Notes under the pieces: model-generated
What the model saw: the letters and a program-made list of their open reading frames with translations, nothing else
Databases searched by the model: none
What the model was told of the DNA's origin: nothing
Part shown: piece by piece, positions 12,321 through 23,600 of the stretch
How positions within the stretch are numbered: the first letter of the stretch is position 1
How the letters are laid out: every line of letters begins with the position of its first letter
Program-made: the position numbers and the translations under genes
Source: Liriodendron chinense
Lineage: Eukaryota; Streptophyta; Magnoliopsida; Magnoliales; Magnoliaceae
DNA: 64,000 nucleotides
NCBI GenBank assembly: GCA_003013855.2
Contig: PVNU02003892.1
Span: 4,340,001-4,404,000, forward strand
Direction of reading: 5' to 3'

Positions 12321-15300
12321 GGGATTTTTACTATATTAGCCCCGAGGTGTGGCCATTTTAACTAAAACTTCAATTTCTCATACAAACTTTTCAAACTGGC
12401 CTTTTCACGAGAAATTGGAAAGTTTGTGGTCGGTTTTGCCCCTCTGACCAGCTGGTGACGTACGGATTGCTTTTCGCACGAGATTTTTCTAAGGGGATTG
12501 TGGGGCCCACAAAATCAACGATTTTGGCCATCGGATGGCCAATCTGATCCGCTCATATGAGAAGATTAATTTCGAAAATCACGGGAAGTGTTTTTACATT
12601 CATTTTTAGGTGATGTGTGGTCAACAAAAGTCTTGACGTTTCTCCTTCTTTCTAAATTCTTTTCTAATGGTGTGGTCCACCCATACTAAATTTTATCTTC
12701 ATATTTTCTGATGATATAGTAGTTTAAAATCCTTCTTGTACGAACGGATTGGATTTCTTCTGCCACCATCCAATGGGCCCCACATACGAACGGTTTTCGG
12801 TTTGTAAATGGTGGGGCCGTTGGCTCGTTGCCATTTGCTCAGAAAAAAGAAGTACGCTGGACAAATAATCGGTGGACCGAAGTATTATTCGGCGTGCCGA
12901 AGGTAAACGACAGTGAACTTATGTAAAAACCGAAGTACATTGGACGAATTGTCGGCGGACCGAAGCTCTTCTTCAGTTAGCCGAAGAAGTGCCAGTATTC
13001 CACCTTCGGCACGATTTCGTCTTGTCGGTTGGAACCGACGGCCTCATTTGGCTAGCCGAAGGTGTTCGTCGGTGGACCGACGATTGCTCCCCTCATTGCT
13101 CATAACGATTCATCTGTTCATGCATTTTAACACATGTCAAACCCACAAAGCAGCTCTGTGGGAATCCACAGTGCTCTGTGGGAATCAATAGTGCTCTGTG
13201 AGAATCCATAGTGCTCTGTGGGAATCGGTATTGCTCTGTGGGAATCCACATTGCCCTGTGGGAATCAATGTTGCTCTGTGGGAATCCAAAGTGCTCTGTG
13301 GGAATCCATAGTGGTCTGTGGGAATCCATATTACTTCGTGAGAATCCATAGTGCCCCGTGGGAATCGAAATTGCTATGTGGGAATCCACAGTGGCCTGTG
13401 GGAATCCAAAGTGCTCTGTGGGAATCCATAGTGTTCTGTGGGAATCCATATTGCTTCGTGAGAATCCATAGTGCCCTGTGGGAATCGAAATTGCTCTGTG
13501 GGAATCCACAGTGGCCTGTGGGAATCCATATTGCTCTGTGGGAATCCATATTGCTCTGTGAGAATCCATAGTGCCCTGTGAGAATCCAAAGTGCTCTGTG
13601 GGAATCCATAGTGCTCTGTGGGAATCCATATTGCTTTGTGGGAATCCATAGTGCTCTGTGGGAATCCAAAGTACTTTGTGGGAATCCATAGTGCTCTGTG
13701 GGATTCCAAGTGCTCTGTGGGAATCCATAGTGCTCTGTGGGAATCCATAGTGCTCTGTGGGAATCTATAGTGTTCTTAGGGAATCCATAGTGCCCTGTGG
13801 GATTCCACGTGCTCTGTGGGATTCCATAGTGCCCTGTGGGATTCAAAGTGCTCGGTATTGCTCTGTGGGAATCCACAACGGCCTGTGAGAATCAATGTTG
13901 CTCTGTGGGAATCTATATTGCTCTGTGGGAATCCATAGTGCCCTGTGGGAATCCATAGTGTCCTGTGGGATTCATAGTGCTCTGTGGGAATCCATAGTGG
14001 TCTGTGGGATTCCATATTGTTTTGTGGGATTCAATATTGGTCTGTGGGATTCCATATTAGTCTGTGGGATTCCATAGTGCTCTGTGGGATTCCATAGTGC
14101 CCTGTGGGATTCCATATTGGTCTGTGGGATTCTATAGTGTTCTGTGGGATTCCGTAGTATTCTGTGGGAATCCATAGTGCTCTGTGGGAATCCATATTGC
14201 TCTGTGGGAATCCAAAGTGCTCTGTGGGAATCCATAGTGCTCTGTGGGAATCCAAAGTACTTTGTGGGAATTCATAGTGCTCTGTGGGATTCTAAGTGCT
14301 CTGTGGGAATCCATAGTGCTCTGTGGGAATCTATAGTGTTCTTAGGGAATCCATAGTGCCCTGTGGGATTCCACGTGCTCTGTGGGATTCCATAGTGCCC
14401 TGTGGGATTCAAAGTGCTCGGTATTGCTCTGTGGGAATCCACAACGGCCTGTGAGAATCAATGTTGCTCTGTGGGAATCTATATTGCTCTATGGGAATCC
14501 ATAGTGCCCTGTGGGAATCCATAGTGTCCTGTGGGATTCATAGTGCTCTGTGGGAATCCATAGTGGTCTGTGGGATTCCATATTGTTTTGTGGGATTCAA
14601 TATTGGTCTGTGGGATTCCACAGTGCTCTGTGGGATTCCATATTAGTCTGTGGGATTCCATAGTGCTCTGTGGGATTCCATAGTGCCCTGTGGGATTCCA
14701 TATTGGTCTGTGGGATTCTATAGTGTTCTGTGGGATTCCGTAGTATTCTGTGGGAATCCATAGTGCTCTGTGGGAATCCATATTGCTCTGTGGGAATCCA
14801 AAGTGCTCTGTGGGAATCCATAGTACTCTGTGGGATTCCATATTGGTATGTGGGATTCTATAGTACTCTGTGGGATTCCGTAGTATTCTGTGGGAATCCA
14901 TAGTACTCTGTGGGATTCCATATTGGTCTGTGGGATTCCATAGTGCTCTGTGGGATTCCGTAGTATTCTGTGGGAATCCATAGTACTATGTGGGATTCCA
15001 TACTATTCTGTGGGATTCCATACTGTTCTGTGGGAATCCATAGTACTCTGTGGGATTCCATATTGGTCTGTGGGATTCCATAATGTTCTGTGGGATTCCA
15101 TAGTACTCTGTGGGAATCCATAGTACTCTGTGGGAATTCTCAAGTAAACCCTACCAAGGAAAACAGTGGGGACAGTGACATGACCATTTAAACTTTGTAA
15201 GGGCCCACCATGATGTTTATTTGAGATCCAACCTGTTCATAAGTTCATACAGATATGGAAGATGGGAAAACACAAATATCAGCTCGATCGAAAACTTCTG

Positions 15301-15690
15301 TGGCCTCAAAAAAGTTTTTAATGGGAGGACATTAATCTCCACTGTTTTCTTTGGTGAGGTCCACTTGAGCTTTGGATCTGCTTCATTCTTTCGCTCATCC
15401 CCTAGAATGGTCTCTCCAAATGGATGGACGGCGTGGATGTAACATATGCATCATGGTGGGGCCCAAGGTGGAGCCCACAATGGAGCCCCAATGTAACGCC
15501 CACGAGGGCTACCGCTTCTTCAAAAGCCTTCCTTAAAAGGCTTCCGTACGCAGAGCAGTCGGTCAGAGGGGCATTCTCGACCGTAGTATTTTCAATTTCT
15601 CGTCAAAGGGCCAAAATGGAAAGAGGCCACGAGAAATTGAACTTTTAGTAAAAATAGCCACAACTCGAGGCTAATGCGGTAAAAATCCCC
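12321..15690. mobile_element. Non-autonomous long-TIR DNA transposon (Mutator-like) carrying a minisatellite
   Basis: The left end GGGATTTTTACTATATTAGC is matched on the opposite strand by the right end (GGGGATTTTTACCGCATTAGC read inward). The similarity continues imperfectly for about 170-200 bp, including 'GTGGC.ATTTTAACTAAAA', 'TTCAATTTCTC' and 'GCCCCTCTGACC'. Both sides are flanked by GGTTTTGG (12313-12320 and 15691-15698). Allowing one mismatch (T/C) the duplication is 9 bp. Long TIRs with an 8-9 bp duplication fit Mutator-like elements; hAT is the alternative. No transposase is present. The interior holds a 2-kb minisatellite and fold-back repeat sequence. Confidence 0.78.
13153..15140. 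repeat. 20-bp minisatellite array, about 100 copies
   Basis: The consensus is GCTCTGTGGGAATCCATAGT. From 13153 to about 13700 the period is exactly 20 bp without slippage. Later units include 19-bp variants and GGATTCC substitutions. A block of about 350 bp starting near 13703 is repeated almost verbatim near 14285, so a longer unit of about 580 bp has also duplicated. Long open frames exist on both strands only because three 20-bp units make 60 bp without a stop. Confidence 0.97.
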
Positions 15691-15699
15691 GGTTTTGGC

Positions 15700-16245
15700 A
15701 ACAACGAAGCTGATTTGGTTCAGCCCTAGCCTCACCCGACACAGTGCGACCCTGACCATGGGGCCCACCTTCATGTATGTGTTGTATATCCATACCATCC
15801 ATCCGTTTTTCCAACCCACTTTAGGGAATGATCCTAAAAAAAAGCTGATCCAATTCTCAAGTAGACCACATCATAGGAAACAAGTGGGTGACTGAACGCT
15901 CACCATTAAAATCATCCTTGAACCCACCATAATATTTATTTTTCATCCAACCTGTTAATAATGTCACACCAACCTAGATGAAGGGGGAAAACAAATATCA
16001 GGGTGATATAAAACTTCCGTGAACCATAAGAAGTTCTCAATAATCAATCACCACTGTTTACTTTGGTGTGATTCACCTGAGAATTGGATCTACTTCATTT
16101 TAGGCATAATAACAAAAAATAAGCTAGGAAAACGAATGGACGGCGTGGATATATAATACACAAATCCGGGGAGCCCCACGGTCAAGACCACACCCATTTT
16201 GGGTAAGGCTAGCTCGCACATAATCCAATCCCTGGCAACACCAGC
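15700..16245. mobile_element. Fold-back MITE (GGGCCCACC family)
   Basis: The left part ('ccctgaccatggggcccacc', then 'tgtgttgtatatcca' and 'ccatccgttttt') is mirrored by the right part ('aaaacgaatggacggcg', 'tggatatataataca', 'gagccccacggtcaagac'). The arms are roughly 100-150 bp and imperfect. The ends are approximate. The left end abuts the long-TIR element's target duplication, so one may have inserted next to or into the other. Confidence 0.5.
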
Positions 16246-16309
16246 TAAAGGAAAGATCGGCGTGGATAGGCTACTATCCCCATCCGTTTCTAGCTAGGAA
16301 TGGACAGAG

Positions 16310-17340
16310 ATTTTGTATTTTGAAAAAAATATTGAGAGGTTCAATAGACAATGAGATTTTGAAAAAAAATCGACATTTTGAAAACGAATTTAAAAAAAAA
16401 AATGCAATTTTGAAAAATATTTAAGTTTGACAATAATTTTTAAGTTTGAAAAAATTTGTAATAAAAATTAACAATGTTTAAGAAAAACTAAGATTTTGAA
16501 AAGAAAATCAGGAATTAAAAAAGAACCAAAATTTTGAAAGAAATTGTTATTCTTAAAAAAATTAAGAAGTTTGAATAAAATTTATAAGTTTGAAAAAAAA
16601 TTCAAAAAATTTATGATTTTTAAAAAGAAATTGGAATTTTGTATTTTGAAAAAATTTGATAAGTTTGAAAAAAATTGACATTTTGAAAAAAAAAAATTGA
16701 CATTTTGAATTCCGAAAACTGAGAAGTTTATTTAAAAAATGTGATTTTGAAAAAAAAAATTGAGAAGATTGAAAAAAATTAACAATGCTTGAGAAAAATT
16801 TAGATTTGAAAAAAAAAATGAGATTTGAAAGAAATTGACATTGTGAAAAAAAAAATAGCATTTTGAAAATAAATGAGAAGTTTGAAGGAAAAAATTTGCA
16901 ATAAAAATCAACAATGTTTAAGAAAAATTGAAATGTAGAAAATACCGAGATTTTGAAAATAATTAGGATTTAAAAAAGAACCAAAATTTTGAAAGAAATT
17001 GAATTTCTTAAAAAAAAAATTGCATTTTGAAATAAATTGAAAATTTTGAATAAAATTTATAAGTTTGAAAGAAAAAAAGATTTTGAAAAAAGAATTTTGT
17101 GACTTTTAAAAATAAATTGGAATAGTGTATTTTGAAAAATGAAAAAAAAAATGAAAGATTTGATAGAAAATGAGATTTTGAAAAAACTTGAAATTTTGAA
17201 AAATGAAGTTTAAAAAGAATTGCGATTTTGAAAAAAAAATTAAGAAGTTTGAATATAATTTATAAGTTTGAAAAAAATTGTAATAAAAATCAACAATGTT
17301 ATGTTTAAGAAAAAATGAGATTTAAAAAAACTGAGATCTA
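16310..17340. repeat. AT-rich degenerate array of TTTTGAAAA-type units
   Basis: About 1 kb built from short variants of 'attttgaaaaaaaattga' and 'aagtttgaaaaaa'. A longer module with 'aacaatgtttaagaaaaa' recurs near 16470, 16910 and 17290, suggesting a higher-order period of about 400-440 bp. The phenylalanine-rich frames on the minus strand are translations of this repeat. Confidence 0.85.
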
Positions 17341-17429
17341 TTTAGGGCTATTGAAACCTTTTTAGGGCCCATAGTGTTATAGGCAAAATGATGGAGATAA
17401 GATTTCACGCGGAAATGCCCAAAACGTCC

Positions 17430-17581
17430 ATTCGACTCTCGAGATTATCTGATCGAGAGTCGAATGTTGGATAGGTACGAGACGTCCATTCGACTCTCGA
17501 GATTATCTGATCGAGAGTCGAATGTTTGATAGGTGCGGGACGTCCATTCGACTCTCGAGATCACCTGATCAAGAGTCATAG
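17430..17581. repeat. Three tandem 58-bp inverted-repeat units in the LTR
   Basis: ATTCGACTCTCGA, 10 bases, then TCGAGAGTCGAAT form a 36-bp hairpin-capable unit at 17430-17465. It is repeated at 17488-17523 and, with a degraded right arm, at 17546-17581. The copies sit before the TATA box in U3, where enhancer repeats usually lie. The same array is in the 3' LTR near 27071-27222. Confidence 0.9.
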
Positions 17582-18024
17582 ATTGAAAAATACGGAGCAG
17601 CTATTCGCAAGTCCCGAGTCTTCATAACCGATAGTCAAATACGGCAAAGCTCGATCCGCGAGCAGACCTTCTCACAAGTCGTTGAAAGACATTACACCCA
17701 AAATATGTACTTGGACTCGCGACCACATTTTAACCTGCGAGCAGCTTTACTACGGGCGTCTCCTTCCTTTTCGGAGGCCATGACTCCCAGCTACGGGCGT
17801 CTCCTTCCTTTTCGGAGGCTATGACTCCAACTATGGCTTCCGGCCGGATCCAGCTGGATTTCAAGGGATTACCATCTAGGGGCGTGATTGTTGGAATAAA
17901 TCATTGGGTTGGATCTGACTAAAAAGATAGGATCTTATCCCATGAAATCAGCGGATTCTCAGTATCGTATGCGACATCAACGGGATTTCGACATCTCACG
18001 TAACAGATTGGATTGTTTCAGATC

Positions 18025-18032
18025 TATATAAG
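18025..18032 (+). promoter_or_regulatory. LTR TATA box
   Basis: TATATAAG in the middle of the 5' LTR, about 225 bp before its end. This suits a start of element RNA in the LTR. The same box recurs in the 3' LTR at 27666. Confidence 0.7.
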
Positions 18033-18252
18033 GGGATGGCTCCCTTGAATAGGAGGTACGTACTCATCATTCAATCTTGGTCCCGTTTTGCTTGGCTTCT
18101 CTTCTGTGGCCTAACTTAAGCGTCGGAGGGCTAACGGCTGGTCCCCAGCCACCCTTATTCGCTGTCTTGCTTCAGGTCTGGTGGTGGAAATCCCTCCTGG
18201 AGCGAAGGAGAAAAGCCGGAGGATCTCGTTACAAAATCTAACATTAACAGTT

Positions 18253-18269
18253 TGGCGCCGTCTGTGGGA
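18253..18269 (+). other. Primer-binding site of the gypsy element
   Basis: TGGCGCCGTCTGTGGGA begins three bases after the 5' LTR. This wording is common to plant Ty3/gypsy elements of the Tat type. I did not assign the tRNA. Confidence 0.75.
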
Positions 18270-18323
18270 AAGACTTGATCATCAAAATCAATCGTGTTAA
18301 CCACCGATCAAAATCCTTCGGTG

Positions 18324-20633
18324 ATGCCTCCTAAAAGGACAGTTCATCCTTCAACTTCGAGGCAGGCACCACCTCCACCCGGTGAGATGGAATCCGCACC
18401 TGCCCTCCCACCTGTTCCGACGGATATCCCTCAAGGAGCCCCAAATATGCCATCAACAAATCCATTATTGGAAGCCTCTGGAAATCAGGATGATGTCCTA
18501 CGATTCCTCGGGAACACTCTCCTAACTCTAAACGCCGGAGTTCAGGCACTGTCAAATCGACTTGATCAGCACTTCCCTGAACCGCAAAGACAACCCTCCG
18601 AAGGGTTACCACCGCCACCCATACCAGTTGCTTCCAGGCATTCTATGGATGAACCACAGGTCCCACCACTTGGCGGCCATCCCCCTGTGCCGTCTCCACA
18701 TTCTATACATTCCAGTTCGTCTCGACAACCTCAACCGCAAGGCTCCACCGCCGAAACGTCTAGCTATACCTTGCCATGGGAAGGAGATCTCAAAAGAATC
18801 CAAGACCGTTTTGATGTCATGGAGCAGAGATATCAGGCAAATCGGCCATCTGCTGTCATGGCGGCAATACATCAATCTGAATCTCCCTTCACAAGCGAGG
18901 TCATGGAAGCCCCGTTGCCCAGAAAGTATCGAACGCCTGTTATCGCTCCGTATACAGGCATTGGCGATCCTCTGGAACATCTGGAAACATATAGGTCCCT
19001 CATGGAGTTGGAGGGACATGGTTCAGAAATCATGTGTAGGGCTTTTCCCCTTACATTGAAGGAAGCGGCTCGTACGTGGTTTCGGGGGTTAAAGCCACTT
19101 TCCATCAGTTCCTTTTCCCAATTATCGGAGATATTTCTTTCTCAATTCATGGGAAGTATTCGCATTAAAAAGCCAGCCTCCCATCTGATGAATCTGAAAC
19201 AGCAACATGGGGAGACAATAAAAGAGTTCACAGTACGGTTCACTGCCGAAGCCGTTCAAACCGAGGGTTACACTGAAGAAAAGGGTCTCACAGCCCTCAT
19301 TGCTGGAATAACGAGCGAGAAATTTAGGTTTGCCTTAGATAAGAGCCCGCCGAAAACTATGGCGGAATTCCAAGCCAAAGCTCAGAAATATATCAATGCA
19401 GAAGAAGTCGCATTGACACGCCATGGAGTACAAAGTAAGAAACGCAAGCCTGAAGGAACTTCTACAGATAAAAAATACCATCGCGATCAGCGCGATCGTT
19501 CTCCCAGGAAGCCTTACTCTGGTAAATATCATAATTACACTCCTCTTAATCGGTCTCCTGAAAAGGTTCTAATGGAGATAAAACACAAGCCATATGTGAA
19601 GTGGCCTGCAAAGATTAAATCCGATCCCGAGAAGAGAGATAAGAGTAAGTTCTGTTACTTTCACAAAGATCACGGGCATAGGACCCAGGACTGTATCTCC
19701 CTACGAGACCATATCGAAGCTCTTATTCGAAAAGGCCATCTCCAGGATTATGTTGCTCGTAAAAATAGGTCACCAGAAAGGGCGAAGACCTCATCTCGCC
19801 AAAAGGAACCGTCTCATCATCAAACAGACCAAGAGGATGCTGAGCCCACAGGAGAAATTCGCACTATCGTCGGGGGTCCAGCTTGCGGGGGTGACTCTCA
19901 AGCTTCAAGAAAGGCATACGCCCGAAAGGCGTCCAAAGAACCCCAGCAGATCTATTGGCTGGAACAAACGTCCAACTCTTCGAAGGCTAGCCCTCCCCCA
20001 ATTTCTTTCACCCTCGAAGATGCAGCGGGAATTCATTTCCCTCATGAAGATTCCATCGTAGTCACACTGAAGGTATCAAATTATCTGACTCACCGAATTA
20101 TGGTGGATACAGGTAGCTCGGCCGATATTCTGTATTTGGAGGCTTTCGACAAGATGGCACTTGCCAGAAACCTCCTCAAGCCAGTATCGACCCCTCTTGT
20201 CGGCTTTGGAGGAGAAGTGGTGACACCTGAAAGAAGTATCGATCTCCCAGTCACCTTTGGGGAGAGTCCAGCGAAGACCACCGTCTTTGTAAGCTTCCTC
20301 GTCGTGGATCGAAAATCAGCATATAACGCCATCTTGGGGAGACCGTCTCTAACTAAGGTTGGAGCGGCCTTGCACCCTTCATATTTATGCGTTAAATTTC
20401 CGACCCCAAATGGCATAGGGGTCGTGCGAGGAAGTCAGCAGGAGGCACGGTCCTGTTACCAGATAGCCCTCCAAGATCGAAAGAAGGCTCAAGCGACACC
20501 TGTCATGGAAATAGTTCAAGGATCATCCGACGTTCTCGCCACCCGCGTTGGATCCAAGGGAAAGTGCTCTGAAATCAGGAACTCCAGGGGAGGAAACAGT
20601 GGCGATTCGCTTGACGGAAGACGACCAGTCTAA
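18324..20633 (+). CDS. Gypsy gag-protease polyprotein
   Basis: The first ATG in frame is at 18324 (MPPKRTVHPS), giving about 769 residues. The N-terminal 150 residues are proline-rich. The Retrotrans_gag domain lies around residues 240-340 ('TLKEAARTWFRGL', 'EIFLSQFMGS', 'ETIKEFTVRF'). A zinc-knuckle variant 'CYFHKDHGHRTQDC' starts at residue 444, with His in place of the second Cys, as is usual in this lineage. The protease active site 'MVDTGSSADILY' has its Asp at residue 595. Gag packages element RNA and the protease matures the polyproteins. The frame overlaps pol by 86 nt in a different phase. Confidence 0.93.
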   Translation: MPPKRTVHPSTSRQAPPPPGEMESAPALPPVPTDIPQGAPNMPSTNPLLEASGNQDDVLRFLGNTLLTLNAGVQALSNRLDQHFPEPQRQPSEGLPPPPIPVASRHSMDEPQVPPLGGHPPVPSPHSIHSSSSRQPQPQGSTAETSSYTLPWEGDLKRIQDRFDVMEQRYQANRPSAVMAAIHQSESPFTSEVMEAPLPRKYRTPVIAPYTGIGDPLEHLETYRSLMELEGHGSEIMCRAFPLTLKEAARTWFRGLKPLSISSFSQLSEIFLSQFMGSIRIKKPASHLMNLKQQHGETIKEFTVRFTAEAVQTEGYTEEKGLTALIAGITSEKFRFALDKSPPKTMAEFQAKAQKYINAEEVALTRHGVQSKKRKPEGTSTDKKYHRDQRDRSPRKPYSGKYHNYTPLNRSPEKVLMEIKHKPYVKWPAKIKSDPEKRDKSKFCYFHKDHGHRTQDCISLRDHIEALIRKGHLQDYVARKNRSPERAKTSSRQKEPSHHQTDQEDAEPTGEIRTIVGGPACGGDSQASRKAYARKASKEPQQIYWLEQTSNSSKASPPPISFTLEDAAGIHFPHEDSIVVTLKVSNYLTHRIMVDTGSSADILYLEAFDKMALARNLLKPVSTPLVGFGGEVVTPERSIDLPVTFGESPAKTTVFVSFLVVDRKSAYNAILGRPSLTKVGAALHPSYLCVKFPTPNGIGVVRGSQQEARSCYQIALQDRKKAQATPVMEIVQGSSDVLATRVGSKGKCSEIRNSRGGNSGDSLDGRRPV

Positions 20634-23600
20634 GATCGTGTATATCGGTTCCTCCTTAAACAGTATCCACCGCGAAGATTTGATCCGTTTCCTCACTGAA
20701 TACCAGGACGTGTTTGCTTGGTCTCATAAAGATATGCCGGGCATCGATCCTGATGTCATCGTACATCGTCTCAACATTGACCCGAAGCATAAACCCGTAC
20801 ATCAGCGTCGACGTGCCTTCACTGCAGAAAGACAAATGGCGATCAAAACTGAAGTTGAGAAGCTGCTCGCGGCAAATTTCATAAAAGAAGTTGACTACCC
20901 ACAGTGGGTCGCCAACGTAGTTCTCGTCCGGAAAGCTAATGGCAAATGGAGGATGTGCGTCGATTATTCAGACTTAAACAAAGCATGTCCCAAAGATAGC
21001 TTCCCGACACCACGAATCGACCAGTTGGTCGACTCGACAGCTGGACACGCCCTCAGTTTTATGGATGCTTACTCTGGTTACAACCAGATTATGATGCATC
21101 CACCTGATGGCCAACATACTGCCTTCATCACAGATCGAGGACTATATTGCTACCAGGTAATGCCGTTTGGTCTCAAAAATGCAGGGGCCACTTATCAGCG
21201 TCTTGTCAACAAAATATTCGCTGCTCAAATCGGTAGGAACATGGAAGTTTATGTTGACGATATGCTTGTGAAAAGCATCGATGAAAATGATCACATTCCT
21301 GATCTTCGAGAAGCCTTTGATCTGATGAGGAAGTATCAGATGAAATTAAATCCAGAAAAATGTGCGTTTGGAGTATCTGCAGGGAAATTTCTTGAGTTCA
21401 TGGTTGGCCAACGTGGAATTGAGGCGAATCCCGAAAAGATTAAAGCATTGATAGAGATGAAATCCCCAGTGACTCTGAAGGACGTTCAGCGTCTAGCTGG
21501 TCGAGTCGCATCATTGAACAGGTTCATCTCGCGAGCATCTGACAAGTGCCTGCCCTTCTTCAAACTCCTTCGTGCAACGGCCAAGTCTGATTGGAAGTGG
21601 ACACCTCAATGTGAAGAAGCTTTTCAACAACTAAAGCAATATATGAGCGCTCCCCCCATTTTATCTAAACCTGTGGCACATGAGCAACTCATTCTTTATT
21701 TATCTGTGTCTTCCACGGCCGTTAGTGCCGCTTTAATAAGAGAAGATTCCGGGGTGCAAAGGCCCGTTTATTATATCAGTCGAGCAATGGTTGATGCAGA
21801 AACTAGGTATTCTGATTTGGAGAAACTGGCCCTAGCCTTAATCACGGCAGCTCGAAAACTGCGACCATACTTTCAAGCCCATGCTATTTTAGTACCAACA
21901 AATCATCCACTACGTCAAGTCCTTCAAAAGCCTGAGGCTTCCGGGCGCTTAACTAAATGGGCGGTCGAGATCAGCGAGCATGATATTTCATTCTGTCCTA
22001 GGACCGCAGTCAAGGGCCAGGCCGTGGCTGACTTCATCGCCGAATTTACATATTCTTCTGAAGATAGCGTCATGACAAGCGACCAGACTTCTTGGTCGCT
22101 CTTTGTGGACGGGTCGTCACGGGCCAGTGGCAGTGGGGCGGGCCTGATTTTAGTGGCTCCAGACGGGTCACATTTTCAATACGCTCTGCGTTTTGAATCA
22201 CGTGTCTCCAATAATGAAGCAGAATATGAGGCCCTTATTGTTGGCCTCGAGCTAGCTGTTGTCCTCGCCATCCAGAATTTGATAATTCATAGCGACTCCC
22301 AGCTCATTGTCAACCAAGTTCTTGGCGAATTCGAAACCAAAGAAGAAAGAATGGCCTTATACAAGTCTCGTGTCCTCATCCTGCTCGCTAAACTGAAGAT
22401 TTACAAAATATTCCATATCCCTCGCGAGCAGAACCAACTGGCCGATTCCTTGGCAAAACTCGCTTCTGCACCAGAATCAGAACTATCACATTCGATCCCC
22501 ATCGAGCACCGTCAACACTTGAGTATCGACCAAGTGACTCCCGAGCAAGTTATATCGGTACAATCGTCTCCATGCTGGATGGATCCTATCATCCTTTATC
22601 TCAGAGATGGATACCTACCAGAAAACAAGAAAGCTGCAAGACAAATTCAGCTTCGAGCTGCCAGGTACACCTTACAAGATGGAATCTTGTTGCGAAAAAG
22701 CTTCTCCTTGCCTTATTTGAGGTGTCTTCACCCAGAAGAAGCACATCGTGTTCTAGATGAAGTACACCAGGGGGCATGTGGTAATCATCCCAGGGGGCGA
22801 TCTCTAGCATATAAAGCGATGAGGCAAGGATATTATTGGCCTACTATGAAAGCAGACGCCATAGAATTTTCTAAAAAATGTGACAAGTGTCAACGATATC
22901 AACCTATACCTCGTGTACCGTCTGAGCGGATGACCCCAGTCGACAGCCCTTGGCCTTTTGCTCAGTGGGGGATCGATATCATCGGTCCCTTACCTATGGG
23001 AAAGGGACAGAATAGGTTCGCGATCGTGGCGGTTGATTATTTCACCAAATGGGCCGAGGCAGAACCATTAACCAAAATTACTGAAAAACAAACTACTAAG
23101 TTTATGTGGAGAAATATTATATGTCGCTTCGGACTTCCTCATACCATAATTACCGATAACGGAACGCAGTTCGACAACGCAGCCTTTGATGAATTTTGCG
23201 ACAAATGGAAGATACGTAATCTCCGCACTTCTCCATATCATCCACAGGCGAATGGGCAGGTCGAGGCAGTGAATAAAATTATAAAGCATCATTTAAAGAC
23301 CAAGCTAAGTGAATGTAAAGGGGTGTGGCCAGAACTTCTGCCAGAAGTGTTATGGGCCTATAGAACCACGGCTTGTACATCGACAGGTGAAACTCCTTTC
23401 TCCTTAGCATTTGGTGTTGACGCAGTGGTACCAGTGGAAATTCAAGTGCCCTCATATCGGATCGAACAGTATGATCCCGCGAGCAATCAGGAAAATATCC
23501 GACTTCATCTCGATCTCTTGGAAGAGCGAAGAAATGCTTCCCAAGTACGAGTGGCGGCATATCAACAACGTATTGCTCGTTATCGGAATGCAAAGGTTCG

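Larger units (their letters stand above)
17375..18249 (+). repeat. 5' LTR of the gypsy element
   Basis: It starts TGTTATAGGC and ends ATTAACA. A TATATAAG box lies at 18025-18032. Near its start are three 58-bp tandem units, each centred on a 13-bp-arm inverted repeat. Further on, a unit with 'cgggcgtctccttccttttc' occurs twice. Confidence 0.97.

Noticed and set aside
13093..15121. Many open frames of 60-211 codons on both strands over the minisatellite
   Set aside because: They are translations of a 20-bp repeat whose 60-bp coding period lacks stops. There is no domain, and overlapping frames on both strands are equally open.
13153..15140. CRISPR array
   Set aside because: The repeats are contiguous without unique spacers and the DNA is plant nuclear.
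16562..16914. Phe/Ser-rich minus-strand frames
   Set aside because: They are translations of the AT-rich TTTTGAAAA array.
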